NCBI GenBank assembly: GCA_965117035.1
Contig: OZ220748.1
Span: 682,001 to 746,000, forward strand
Reading direction: 5' to 3'
Origin: CAZENU01 sp965117035
GTDB lineage: Bacteria > Chloroflexota > Dehalococcoidia > Lucifugimonadales > CAZENU01
DNA: 64,000 nt
Position numbers and translations under genes: made by a program
Shown: positions 8,179-16,691 of the stretch, piece after piece
How positions within the stretch are numbered: position 1 is the first letter of the stretch
Layout of the letters: every line of letters starts with the position of its first letter
Notes under the pieces: generated by a model
Database searches by the model: none
Told to the model about the DNA's origin: nothing
The model's input: the letters and a program-made list of their open reading frames with translations, nothing else

Positions 8179-9168
8179 TCATCCGTCTTCCGTGAGGCGG
8201 CCGGCCGCCTCGCACTCGGAGTCGAACACGTAGTCGGGCTGCGACACCGTGACGCTGCTGCCGCCGATCTCGCGGAAGCGCTTCACGGCCGCCATGAGCC
8301 GCTCCTTGGCCACGACGACGGTGACGGCGAACCATCCACCGCCGTCGGTCGTGTACACCTCCGCCAGCGTCGGCCCGCGAAGGCCCGAGATGTCGTCGTG
8401 GGCGAGCACGGCCTCGGCGACGTCCTCGGCGGTTTCGCCGCGCATGTTCGCCGTGATCGTGTAGACGGTCTTGGCCCGCAGGTGCGACTCGATCCGCTCG
8501 ACAATGTGCTCCGCGGTGCGCAGCTTGGCCTGGTTTGCGGCGAGGGCGGCCCGGTTGGCGATCAGGCAGGCCTCGGACGACATGATCGTTCCGCCCGCGA
8601 TCGTCTTGAGCCGGTTCTCCCGCATCGTGACTCCGGTCTCCGTGATGTCCGCGATGATGTCCGCGTAGCCCATTGCAGGCGCGGCCTCCAGGGTCCCCCT
8701 CGTGGGCACAATGGAGAAGTAGCTCACTCCGCCGCGGAGCAGGAAGGCTTCCACCAGCCGGGGGGACTTGGTGGCGACCCGCAGGTCTCTTCCCTCGGCG
8801 CGGAACTCCATCGACAGGTCGGCCAGGTCGGCCAGCGAGACGACGTCGACCCAGGAGTCCGGCACGCCCAGCACTACCTCGCAGTGGCCGAAGCCGAGCC
8901 GATCGATGATCACGGCGGCGTTGCCGCCTTCCTGCCTCGACTCCGCGAAGTCGTCCGAGCCGACAATCCCGACGTCGGCGCTCCCCTCCTCGACCTTGGA
9001 GGTGATATCGGCATGACGCTGAAAGTGCACGGTCACGTCGGAGAGCGAGGGAATCTCAGCGATGTATCGCCGCGCGTTCGTCCGCGCCACTCCCATGCCG
9101 CATGCGCGGAGAAAGAGCAACGACGGCTCGTGCATGGCTCCGTCACTGGCGACCGCAAAGCGTAGCAA
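8179..9168 (-). CDS. hisG: ATP phosphoribosyltransferase, long form with HisG_C domain
   Basis: HisG catalyses the first committed step of histidine synthesis, from ATP and PRPP. The 329-residue protein has the catalytic domain with VGIVGSDDFAE and the PRPP-binding ADITETGVTMRENRL segment. It then has about 85 residues that look like the ACT-like HisG_C regulatory domain (GPTLAEVYTTDGGGWFAVTV). That makes it the long, self-regulated form. TTG is the likely start, with AGGGAA upstream. The adjacent upstream gene is hisZ-like, a partner normally associated with short HisG; see findings. Confidence 0.93.
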   Translation of the reverse strand: MLRFAVASDGAMHEPSLLFLRACGMGVARTNARRYIAEIPSLSDVTVHFQRHADITSKVEEGSADVGIVGSDDFAESRQEGGNAAVIIDRLGFGHCEVVLGVPDSWVDVVSLADLADLSMEFRAEGRDLRVATKSPRLVEAFLLRGGVSYFSIVPTRGTLEAAPAMGYADIIADITETGVTMRENRLKTIAGGTIMSSEACLIANRAALAANQAKLRTAEHIVERIESHLRAKTVYTITANMRGETAEDVAEAVLAHDDISGLRGPTLAEVYTTDGGGWFAVTVVVAKERLMAAVKRFREIGGSSVTVSQPDYVFDSECEAAGRLTEDG

Positions 9169-9211
9169 TTGAGTTCCCTGGTCCGGATTGTGTACTGCCG
9201 TCTCGGTCCGC

Positions 9212-10387
9212 TCAGCCCTGGACCAGGCTCTCGACCGTATAGGCGAAGCCGAGCGCGGGCGTGTCGTCCCCGCCCAGTGCCTTGATCAGGTCGTCGTAGC
9301 GGCCGCCGCCGCACAGCGGGGCGCCCGACGGGCCGACGATCTCGAATATGACGCCCGTGTAGTACGACAGCTCTCGCACGAGACCGGGGTCGAACACGAC
9401 CCGGGACTCGTCGATGCCGCGGCGGGAGAGGTCGTCGAACAGCGACTCGAGCTCGCCAGGTATGGGACCGCCGCCCGCGCGGTCGGACAGTGTGCGGCCT
9501 ACGGCTCCCAGTGCTTCGCCAGGGCTGCCGTCCTGGACTACCATCTCCGCGACCAGCGACGCCGCGTCCAGGAAGCTCGCCTCGGAGTCGGCCTCCGCGA
9601 CCTTGCGCATAAGCCTGTCGACGATCTGCTCGGGGCTCCGGCGCCCGAGCGGGCTCGCTGCCGCGCCGGCCAACACGCCGCGCACGTACTCCCTGGCTGA
9701 CCGGCTGCCGTCCGACGTCAGATCGCCGCTCTCGGGGATGTCTGGCGTCGTGCCCAGCAGTCCGGCATCCCGCGCGCGGCTGGCCAGCCCCGGGGCGTCC
9801 ACCTCGCCGCGCTTGAGCTCCGGCGCGTTGCGGATGATGAACATCGCGGCGGTGTCGGACAGGCCGCAGCCGCGCACGGCCTCCAGGAGCAGGCCCACGT
9901 GCCCTACGCGCAATCGCCGGTCTTCGATTCCGACGGCGTCCAAGCCCTCCCAGGCCAGCGACAGCACCTCGGCGTCCGCCTCCGGCCCGGACGCGCCGAT
10001 CAGCTCGGCTCCGACCTGCAGCGACTGGCGGTAGCCGCCGTTGACCTCGCGCTCGTACCTGAAGACCGGTCCCTGGTATTGCCATCGCACCGGCCCATCG
10101 GCGCCGCCCTCCTGCACGAAGTGGCGGATCACCGACGACGTGAACTCCGGGCGCAGGCTTACCCTGCGCCCTCCCGGGTCGACGAACGTGTACATCCTGC
10201 TGGTCAGCTCGCCCCCCGACTTGCGGACGAACAGCTCCGTAGGCTCCAGCAGCGGCGTGTCGACCGGCTCGTAGCCCTTGCGGCCCAGGTGCGCCGAAAG
10301 ATCGTCGGCGACCCGCCGCGCCCGCGCGTACGTGTTTCCGGTCACGTCGCGCATTCCTGGAAGTATCTCGACTCTCGTCGTCAACAA
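9212..10387 (-). CDS. hisZ: HisZ-like ATP phosphoribosyltransferase regulatory subunit (HisS paralogue)
   Basis: A 391-residue class II tRNA-synthetase-like protein. It has the HisRS catalytic core motifs LPGMRDVTG, SLRPEFTSSVIRHF, WQYQGPVFRYE, FDPGLVRELSYYTGV and GGGRYDDLIKALGG, but ends right after the ALGFAYTVESL strand, so the C-terminal anticodon-binding domain is absent. That architecture, and its place as first gene of the his operon next to hisG, argue for HisZ rather than HisRS. The start is one of two consecutive TTG codons (10387 or 10384); GGAG upstream is better spaced for the second. Confidence 0.82.
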   Translation of the reverse strand: MLTTRVEILPGMRDVTGNTYARARRVADDLSAHLGRKGYEPVDTPLLEPTELFVRKSGGELTSRMYTFVDPGGRRVSLRPEFTSSVIRHFVQEGGADGPVRWQYQGPVFRYEREVNGGYRQSLQVGAELIGASGPEADAEVLSLAWEGLDAVGIEDRRLRVGHVGLLLEAVRGCGLSDTAAMFIIRNAPELKRGEVDAPGLASRARDAGLLGTTPDIPESGDLTSDGSRSAREYVRGVLAGAAASPLGRRSPEQIVDRLMRKVAEADSEASFLDAASLVAEMVVQDGSPGEALGAVGRTLSDRAGGGPIPGELESLFDDLSRRGIDESRVVFDPGLVRELSYYTGVIFEIVGPSGAPLCGGGRYDDLIKALGGDDTPALGFAYTVESLVQG

Positions 10388-10411
10388 ATGCTCCGTTGGG
10401 AAAGTGCGGCC

Positions 10412-10441
10412 ATTCTAGCATCCGCCGAATCTGCGCTTCAA
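10412..10441 (-). promoter_or_regulatory. Promoter of the his operon (TTGAAG-18-TAGAAT)
   Basis: Reading on the minus strand, TTGAAG (10441-10436) is followed after 18 bases by TAGAAT (10417-10412), about 25 bases before the first his gene. This is the only good sigma-70-like promoter seen upstream of hisZ. No attenuator hairpin or histidine-rich leader peptide is visible between it and the start. Confidence 0.55.
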
Positions 10442-10591
10442 TGAGAATGCGGTCCCCGAAGACGCTCCGCGGCCGACGCCGTCCCGGCCAGAATCGGGCG
10501 AGATTCGCGCCGGAAAAGAAATCCGATCCGGCCGCCGCTGCGTATAACTTTCAAGCGGCCTACGTCCGTCGGTATCCACCTGGGGGTGACA

Positions 10592-10972
10592 ATGAATACC
10601 GTGACGACCGGTCTCGAGCCGTATCGCAGAGAGCTCCTCAAGGGCAACACGGAGATACTGATCCTCTCCATGCTCGCCGAGGACCTGAAGTACGGCTACC
10701 AGTTGGTCAGAGAGATGGCCAGCCGTAGCCGCGGCTACTTCCACATCAAGCAGGGGACCCTGTATCCGGCGCTGCACAGGATGGAGCGCGAGGGATACGT
10801 GGAGAGCATGTGGATCACGTCGCCGACCCATCAGACCCGCAGGTACTACAGGATCACTGCGCGCGGCCTCGAGCGGATGCGGTCGATGATCCGCGAATGG
10901 GATATCTTCGCCGAGGCGTTCGACACCGTGGCGAGGCCCATCAAGTCGCTGAACCGCACCGGAACCGGATAG
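10592..10972 (+). CDS. PadR family transcriptional regulator
   Basis: A 126-residue winged-helix protein with the PadR pattern: LLKGNTEILILSMLAEDLKYGYQLVREM, then IKQGTLYPALHRMEREGYV, the RRYYRITARGLERM wing and a short C-terminal helix. An in-frame GTG two codons earlier is possible, but GGGGGTG sits better for the ATG. A TATAAC at 10543-10548 could be its -10. It is divergent from the his operon and followed by degV. The regulated gene is not evident: no permease lies beside it, unlike the PadR gene at 25906. Confidence 0.88.
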   Translation: MNTVTTGLEPYRRELLKGNTEILILSMLAEDLKYGYQLVREMASRSRGYFHIKQGTLYPALHRMEREGYVESMWITSPTHQTRRYYRITARGLERMRSMIREWDIFAEAFDTVARPIKSLNRTGTG

Positions 10973-11082
10973 CTCGACCCGACTCGGTCCCGCCTCATGT
11001 CTCTCTACCCCGCCCTCCTCGCGGAGCGGCCGGTCGACGCCTGTCTCAGCGGGCCGGCCGTAGTGTAGACTTCTCATCCGTC

Positions 11083-11997
11083 ATGTGCCCGAAAAGCCGC
11101 GTGGCCATCGTGGTAGACGGCAGCGCCTCGCTGCCCGCTCCCGGACACGGGGCGCTGCCGTCCCACGTCGTTCCGATGCGCATCCACGCAGGCGGTTCCG
11201 AATACGGCGTCGGACGCGCCGTGCCTTCCGCGGAGTTCTACCGCCTTCAGCTGGAGGCCGACGAGCCGCCGACGACCGCGTCCCCGTCTCCCGCCGCGTT
11301 CGCTAGGGCGTTCAGGACGGCCGCCGAAGAGGCCGAAGCGGTGCTCGCGCTCACCGTGTCGCGCCGGTTCAGCTCCACCTACGACTCGGCCAACATGGCG
11401 GCCCAGGAGCTCCGCGAGGAGAACCCGGGCGTCCGCGTCGAGGTGTTGGACACGGAGAGCGCCGCGGGCGGCGAGGGCCTCGTCGCGACCGCGGCATGCC
11501 GCGCCGTCGAGGCGGGCCACGATGTCGACGGGGTGATCGCGTCGGTCCGCTCAGTGGTCCCCCGCGTCTATCTCGTCGCCCACCTGGATACGCTCTACTA
11601 CGCCTGGAAGAGCGGCCGCATCCCGGGGATCGCGTACGCGGGCAGCGCTCTCCTCAGGCTGAAGCCTGTCTTCGAGATGCACCGCGGCGAGATCCGGAGC
11701 GTAGCCCGGCCGCGAAGCGCCGTCCGCGCCCGACGACGGCTCGTGGACCGCGTCGCCGCTCGCGCTGCCGGAGCCCCGGTTCACGCCGCCGTCATCCACG
11801 CCGACGCACCGGACGCGGCGGATGACCTCCGCCGCGCCCTGCGGGCGACGCTCGACTGCTCCGAGCTCTACGTGAGCGAGCTGGCGCCGGTCGTGGGCGC
11901 TCACACCGGGCCCGGACTGGTAGGCGTCGCCTGGTGGGTCGACACGCAGCCGCGGGCCACGTCGACGGCGCGGCGCCAGGGCGCCGGCCAGCTATAA
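11083..11997 (+). CDS. DegV family (fatty-acid-binding) protein
   Basis: DegV/FakB proteins bind single fatty acids. The 304-residue protein begins VAIVVDGSASLP, the family's first strand and loop, and has RFSSTYDSANMAAQEL, VEVLDTESAAGGEGL and a YYAWKSGRIPG segment before the second lobe. The frame is open upstream, but the ATG at 11083 is the natural start because DegV homology begins immediately after it. No Shine-Dalgarno is seen. A TAGACT at 11066-11071 lies 11 bases before the ATG, so the leader may be very short. No FakA kinase gene is visible nearby. Confidence 0.82.
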   Translation: MCPKSRVAIVVDGSASLPAPGHGALPSHVVPMRIHAGGSEYGVGRAVPSAEFYRLQLEADEPPTTASPSPAAFARAFRTAAEEAEAVLALTVSRRFSSTYDSANMAAQELREENPGVRVEVLDTESAAGGEGLVATAACRAVEAGHDVDGVIASVRSVVPRVYLVAHLDTLYYAWKSGRIPGIAYAGSALLRLKPVFEMHRGEIRSVARPRSAVRARRRLVDRVAARAAGAPVHAAVIHADAPDAADDLRRALRATLDCSELYVSELAPVVGAHTGPGLVGVAWWVDTQPRATSTARRQGAGQL

Positions 11998-11998
11998 T
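11993..11998 (+). promoter_or_regulatory. Consensus -10 (TATAAT) before the 12035 gene
   Basis: A perfect TATAAT overlaps the TAA stop of the DegV gene, 36 bases before the ATG at 12035. No matching -35 is evident 16-19 bases upstream. It probably drives the coupled four-gene run that follows. Confidence 0.5.
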
Positions 11999-12034
11999 CG
12001 CCGCCAGACCCGCCCCACCCGCCGAGGCGCTCGC

Positions 12035-13456
12035 ATGGCCGAAACGGCCGCAAATCCGAACACCGTCCTGCGCATCACCGACGACGTGACCGGCCGCCGG
12101 GCGACGCTGCGCATCGACCCGGACGACGCCGCGCTGCCGCTGCGCGACCTGCTCGACCTGTACGTCAAGACGCCGGACACCGAGCGACTCGCGGAAGAGG
12201 GCAGGATCACGGACGCCTCGGTCGAGATGCTGGCCTCCATCCAGGACCTCATCTACGCCTGCGACGACCAGGGCCGCCTCCGGGACTTGTACCGCGGCGT
12301 CGAGTTCGCCCAGGGGCCGCGCCTCGTGTCCGCCGACTACCCGCTGCGCCCGTCGCCAGTCCGCGCGGACGGCAGGGACGTGGTACTGCTCGATCTGAAC
12401 GTCGACCGCACGAGCGTCGGCTACGACCGCAACTGGCCGGGTTTCTCGAAACGGCGCTGGGACCGGCGTCCCGACTTCTACACTGGATTCGTCGCCGACG
12501 CTGTCCAGGGCGCCCACGGAAAGACACGGGGGGACGACGTCCTTGGGTCGGACGACCCCGCCGACCGGATCGATCTCCTCGAGGCGCTGGCGAGAAGAAT
12601 CTGGGAGAGCGACTTCGAGAGCTATTCCCGTTTCACGGGCCTCAAGCTCGCCTACAAGTGGGGCGACGAGACTGTGGGTAACATCGCCGACGGCGCCGGC
12701 GGCATCTGCTCAGAGAAGGTGCAGGCCCTCAAGTTCCTGACCGACCACCTGGGCTTCGACTCCGAGTACGTCATCGCCGGCCCCAACGTCCCCGACCCGG
12801 TGCCGGAGGAGCGGCTGCGCGAGCTGTTGACGACGTTCGACTTCAGGTTCGCGAAGCGCCACATGCGTTACTGGCAGCACACAGCCCTGCTCTACCGCGT
12901 CGCCGGAGAGACGCTGCTGGTCGACGACACGAACGGCAACATCCCGTTCCTGTTCGTGAAGGGCGCCGAGGCCGACCGGCTGCTCGGATACGACCACAAG
13001 CCGGCCATCCCGGTGAGGATGGCCGTACAGCGCGAGAGCTTCTACTACCACCCGGTGTCGCAGGACATCGTGAACGACCTCCTGTTCGCGATGGAGGGCT
13101 GGGTCCCCTACATCGACCTGGTGCAGGTGTTCGACAACGAACTGGGCCTGTACATCTCGTCCGACTTCATGGTGACGGCGGTCGTGTTCCGGGACGAACG
13201 CGGCTTCGAGAAGGCCGCGGCCGAGTACCGGGCGGCGTGTCGCCGGGGCGGCCGGCCGGTCGACGTTGCGCGGAACTGGGCCCTGGACTCCCGGCTCGGC
13301 GGGGCATTCTCCGCCGCGCACCCGGCGGTCGCCGAACGCGTCCTCGACTCCAGGGAGCACCTGCTGGCGCGCTACGACGAGTGCCACGGCGCCCAACACG
13401 AGGCCGGCCTTGTCGTCATCGGACTGGGCGGGAGCCGGGCCGACGCCCAGCCGTGA
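12035..13456 (+). CDS. Uncharacterised transglutaminase/NAT-like thiol protein
   Basis: A 473-residue soluble protein with no family I can name. The middle resembles the transglutaminase / arylamine N-acetyltransferase fold: GAGGICSEKVQALKFLTDHLG places a cysteine (Cys225) at the start of a helix, QHTALLYRV gives a histidine (His282) and ETLLVDDTNGN gives an aspartate (Asp297 or Asp298). They are in the C-H-D order and spacing expected of that triad. The N-terminal 150 residues and C-terminal 130 are unlike anything I recognise. It is first in a run of four genes linked by four-base overlaps. Activity (thiol hydrolase, acyl transfer or crosslinking) is inference from the triad only. Confidence 0.6.
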   Translation: MAETAANPNTVLRITDDVTGRRATLRIDPDDAALPLRDLLDLYVKTPDTERLAEEGRITDASVEMLASIQDLIYACDDQGRLRDLYRGVEFAQGPRLVSADYPLRPSPVRADGRDVVLLDLNVDRTSVGYDRNWPGFSKRRWDRRPDFYTGFVADAVQGAHGKTRGDDVLGSDDPADRIDLLEALARRIWESDFESYSRFTGLKLAYKWGDETVGNIADGAGGICSEKVQALKFLTDHLGFDSEYVIAGPNVPDPVPEERLRELLTTFDFRFAKRHMRYWQHTALLYRVAGETLLVDDTNGNIPFLFVKGAEADRLLGYDHKPAIPVRMAVQRESFYYHPVSQDIVNDLLFAMEGWVPYIDLVQVFDNELGLYISSDFMVTAVVFRDERGFEKAAAEYRAACRRGGRPVDVARNWALDSRLGGAFSAAHPAVAERVLDSREHLLARYDECHGAQHEAGLVVIGLGGSRADAQP

Positions 13457-14274
13457 TCTTCGACACGCCGGACAACGTCCTGGAGCTGCTCGACGGCGTC
13501 GTCCGCGCCGCGATGAGCACCGCGTTCTACCGGGAGCGGTTCCCGTCGGGCCGCGGGCTCGCCTCCATGGACGATTTCCGCCGGATGCCGGTCACGCCCA
13601 TCTCGACGTATCGGCGGCAGCGCCTCGGCCGCGTCGTCGCCGACCCGTCCCGCGTGCAGTGGATCGTCGGTCCGCACCGCGGCAGAGACGTCTCCCGCAC
13701 GGCAGTGGCCGAGAGCGTGGAGGACACGGCGTCGAGGTACGGCGTCTTCCGGGACGCGCTCCGGGACGCGCTGCCGGGTCCGGCCCGCGGGTCGGCGGTC
13801 GTGCTGTGCGAGCCGCGTCGACGCTACTTCGCGGCCGAGGTCAGCACCATGCTGGGCCATCTCGGCATACCGGCCCACGTCTTTCCGTCCGGTGCAGCCC
13901 CGACCGCGCTCGCCCACGTCTCCAGGCTCTCGCCGCGTATCCTGGTGTCGCTCGTCGACCGGCTGGACGAGGGCAGCATTCCACCCTCCGTCGAGCTGTG
14001 CATCACCTTTCGCGGCTCGCATACCCTGGAGCGGGTCGCGCAGCTCGACCTGTACCTCGTGGACGAGCTTGGCTTCCTGGCCCACTCGACCGACATGCGC
14101 GAATGGGTGGTCTATAATGACCAGTGCTTTTTTGAGGCCGACACGGACGGCGGCCTCGTGGTGACCGTGTTGCGGAACACGACGCTACCCCTGGTCAGGT
14201 TGAAGACGAACGACTCGGTCGCGAGCCTCGGGGCTCACCGCCTGGAGTTCGCCGACCTCGATCCCTCGGGTTGA
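13453..14274 (+). CDS. Acyl-adenylate/PaaK-like protein, degenerate and shortened
   Basis: This 273-residue protein starts with GTG inside a GTGA overlap with the preceding stop. It resembles the gene at 15350 over its whole length: an N-terminal helix ending AFYRERF, a RMPVTPISTYR segment (compare the phenylacetate-CoA ligase N-terminus), a SVVLVLCEP-like strand region, and a C-terminal VVTVLRNTTLPLVRLKTND matching VVTTLRQQGLPLVRYPLGD of the paralogue. The glycine-rich SSGTTGTPK nucleotide loop is not recognisable and the C-terminal lid domain is missing, so ligase activity is doubtful. A regulatory or binding role is possible but unproven. Confidence 0.5.
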   Translation: MIFDTPDNVLELLDGVVRAAMSTAFYRERFPSGRGLASMDDFRRMPVTPISTYRRQRLGRVVADPSRVQWIVGPHRGRDVSRTAVAESVEDTASRYGVFRDALRDALPGPARGSAVVLCEPRRRYFAAEVSTMLGHLGIPAHVFPSGAAPTALAHVSRLSPRILVSLVDRLDEGSIPPSVELCITFRGSHTLERVAQLDLYLVDELGFLAHSTDMREWVVYNDQCFFEADTDGGLVVTVLRNTTLPLVRLKTNDSVASLGAHRLEFADLDPSG

Positions 14275-15353
14275 AACGGGGCCTCATGCCGATGATGTAC
14301 TCGCTGTCGAGACTGCTCTACCAGATACGCCGGCGCAGAGAGCTGGGCGTCGGCCTTCTCGTGAGCGTGCTGATGTTCAGCATCATCGGCAACTCGCTGA
14401 CGTTCTACGCATTTGACGGCAGAGGCCAGGGCCTCTCCGTCTGGGACAGCCTCTGGTACAGCGTAATATCGATCACGACGATCGGCTACGGCGACATCTC
14501 CGCCGAGAGCCTGGGGGCCCGGGTCGGCACCGCGGTATTCATCATCGTTATCGGTCTGGCGGCCTTCACCTCGACTGTGGGCCTGATGGTCGACTGGTTC
14601 GTGCAGTTCAAGTACAAGGAACGCAGAGGCATGGGAACATCCAAGGCGAGAAACCACCTGATTATCGTCAACTTCCCGAACGAGTCGCGGATCAAGCAGA
14701 TCATCGAGGAGTTCACCAGGGACGACGAGCACCGCAAGACGGAGATCATCCTCGTCACCAACCAGATAGAGGAGCTGCCGTTCTCGATCAAGAACGTGTC
14801 GTTCATCCGGGGGTCGCCCCTGGAGCAGGAGACCTTCGAGCGCGCCGCGATAGCCGACGCGGACCAGGCGATCATCCTGAGCACCAGCGTGGACGACCCG
14901 CGGTCCGACAGCCTCGTCGCGTCGATCGCCTTCGTGATGGAGCACATGAACCCCGGTCTGTTCATCATCGCCGAGTGCCAGGACCCGAAGCACGCGGTGC
15001 TCTTCAACGTCTCGGAGCGAGTCTCGCTCGTGTACACGACCCGCGTCGCCAACAACCTGCTCGTGCAGGAGGCGCAGGACCCCGGGGTCACGCTGCTGAC
15101 CGAGACGATCACGAGCAACACGGCCGAGGAGACGGTGGCCAGCACCAGGCTCAAGGCCTGCCCTTTCACCGACATGCCGTACATCGAGGCGGCCAAGCGG
15201 CTGCTCGACAACGGCGTCAATCTCGTCGGCGTGATCAGGCAGGGCGCGCTCATCGTCAGTCTCGACAACCTGTCGCTGACGGAGGACGACTCGCTCGTCT
15301 ACATCAGCAGGAAGCGCCACACGACAGCCGAGATCAGCGGCTTCATATCCTGA
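14271..15353 (+). CDS. Two-TM potassium channel with TrkA-N (RCK) domain
   Basis: A 360-residue channel subunit. An N-terminal membrane helix (about 26-46) and a second (about 84-110) flank the pore loop, whose selectivity filter reads TTIGYGD (69-75). It then has a cytoplasmic Rossmann-like RCK domain (NHLIIVNFPNESRIKQII) and a second C-terminal RCK-like part. The TTG start at 14271 forms a TTGA overlap with the previous stop, consistent with the neighbouring junctions; an ATG at 14286 is the alternative. K+ selectivity is well supported by the filter; the gating ligand is unknown. Confidence 0.85.
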   Translation: MKRGLMPMMYSLSRLLYQIRRRRELGVGLLVSVLMFSIIGNSLTFYAFDGRGQGLSVWDSLWYSVISITTIGYGDISAESLGARVGTAVFIIVIGLAAFTSTVGLMVDWFVQFKYKERRGMGTSKARNHLIIVNFPNESRIKQIIEEFTRDDEHRKTEIILVTNQIEELPFSIKNVSFIRGSPLEQETFERAAIADADQAIILSTSVDDPRSDSLVASIAFVMEHMNPGLFIIAECQDPKHAVLFNVSERVSLVYTTRVANNLLVQEAQDPGVTLLTETITSNTAEETVASTRLKACPFTDMPYIEAAKRLLDNGVNLVGVIRQGALIVSLDNLSLTEDDSLVYISRKRHTTAEISGFIS

Positions 15354-16642
15354 ACGATTCGACCGGCCCGGCGAGCGACTTTCCCGTAATCGTTCCCCTC
15401 GTCCGCGCGGACGACGCCGCACCGGCGCTGCGCGCCGCCCTGCTGCACGCCCTGACATTCGAGACCTACCGCACGCACTTCGCCGCGGCCGGTGTCGGCG
15501 AAGATGACGTGCGCGGCGGCGACCCCGCCTCCGTTCTCGGGCGATTGCCGCTCCTGGAGCCATCGACTCTCTCCGCGCTCGCGGACGAGAGCATCGCGAC
15601 CCTGGAAGGCATCGTCGACGTCGAGGTGTCCTCCGGGACTACGGGAACCCCCAAGAGGCGGCCCATCACGGCGAAGGACGAATCCGTCGAAACGGGGCTG
15701 CTGGCGCGCCTGTTCGGGATATGCGGCATGGGCCCGGGCGACCGGGTGGCCTGCGTCGACACGGGGCCGCTGACGCTGATGGCGTCCTTCACCGGCGCGC
15801 TGGACACGCTCGGCGTATCCGAGGCGTACGCCTACACGGTGTCGCCGGACCCCGAGGCCACTGTCGACGGACTGACCGCGCTGGACCCGACCGCGATCGT
15901 CACGATTCCCTCGATCATGGAGAAGTGCCTCGGCTCGCTCGAGGCGCGCGCGGCCGCGGGCCGTGTGAAGTCGCTGCGCAGGCTCGTCTACGCCGGCGAG
16001 CCGCTCCAGCCGGCCACGCGCGGCAGGCTGGAGCGCGGGCTGGGCCTGGAGGTCTTCGCATACTACGGCGCCTCGGAGACGTCCGTCCTCGGGATCGAGT
16101 GCCGCCGCCACACCGGCATCCATCTCCTCGCCGACCACCACTTCATCGAGCTCGCGCACAGGGACCCCGATGCGCCTGACGCCGAGATCGTGGTGACCAC
16201 GCTGCGCCAGCAGGGGCTGCCGCTCGTCAGGTACCCACTCGGCGACGTGGTGTGCCCCGTCGGCCGCGACTGCCCCTGCGGGCTGCGGCTCCCGCTCGTC
16301 GACGTGGTCGGACGCGTCGACGCGACCGTGTCGGTGCTCGGCACGAAGCTGTCGTACGCCTCGCTCCTGGACGCGGTCTACGGGGACCGCGACGGCCCGC
16401 GCCGCATGCAGGTCGTACTCACCCGCGGCGACGCCGAGACTATAGTCCTGCGGCTGCCCGCGGGGCTGCGCGGCGCGGAGACGGCGCTGCGGAAGGCGGT
16501 GCTGCGCCGCGAGCCCGAGCTGGCCTTCCTGGCTGGCGCCGGATTCGTGGTCCTCGATTTGGAGTTCGTAGACGACGACTGTTTCGAATCCGCCAGGAAG
16601 CCGACGACGATCCTGGACCTGAGAGGCGGGGACGCGGCATAG
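15350..16642 (+). CDS. Phenylacetate-CoA ligase-like (acyl-adenylate-forming) enzyme
   Basis: About 430 residues of an ANL-superfamily enzyme related to PaaK/LuxE-type ligases. It has an N-terminal ALTFETYRTHF helix, the nucleotide-binding loop SSGTTGTPK (about 94-102), YAGEPLQPATR, YYGASETSVLG, a PLVRYPLGD hinge region and a CPVGRDCPCG cysteine pair as in PaaK. No ATG, GTG or TTG occurs in frame near the expected N-terminus. The best candidate is the CTG at 15350, which overlaps the channel stop as CTGA, like the GTGA and TTGA junctions before it. The substrate is unknown; it would activate a carboxylate as acyl-AMP and pass it to a thiol. Confidence 0.68.
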   Translation: MNDSTGPASDFPVIVPLVRADDAAPALRAALLHALTFETYRTHFAAAGVGEDDVRGGDPASVLGRLPLLEPSTLSALADESIATLEGIVDVEVSSGTTGTPKRRPITAKDESVETGLLARLFGICGMGPGDRVACVDTGPLTLMASFTGALDTLGVSEAYAYTVSPDPEATVDGLTALDPTAIVTIPSIMEKCLGSLEARAAAGRVKSLRRLVYAGEPLQPATRGRLERGLGLEVFAYYGASETSVLGIECRRHTGIHLLADHHFIELAHRDPDAPDAEIVVTTLRQQGLPLVRYPLGDVVCPVGRDCPCGLRLPLVDVVGRVDATVSVLGTKLSYASLLDAVYGDRDGPRRMQVVLTRGDAETIVLRLPAGLRGAETALRKAVLRREPELAFLAGAGFVVLDLEFVDDDCFESARKPTTILDLRGGDAA

Positions 16643-16691
16643 ACGCGACCGGCGCGGGGCGACCTTCAAGCCGGGCGCGGCCCGAGCGTTG

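Noticed and set aside
9212..10387. Histidyl-tRNA synthetase
   Set aside because: The anticodon-binding domain is missing and the gene heads the his operon, so HisZ is the better call.
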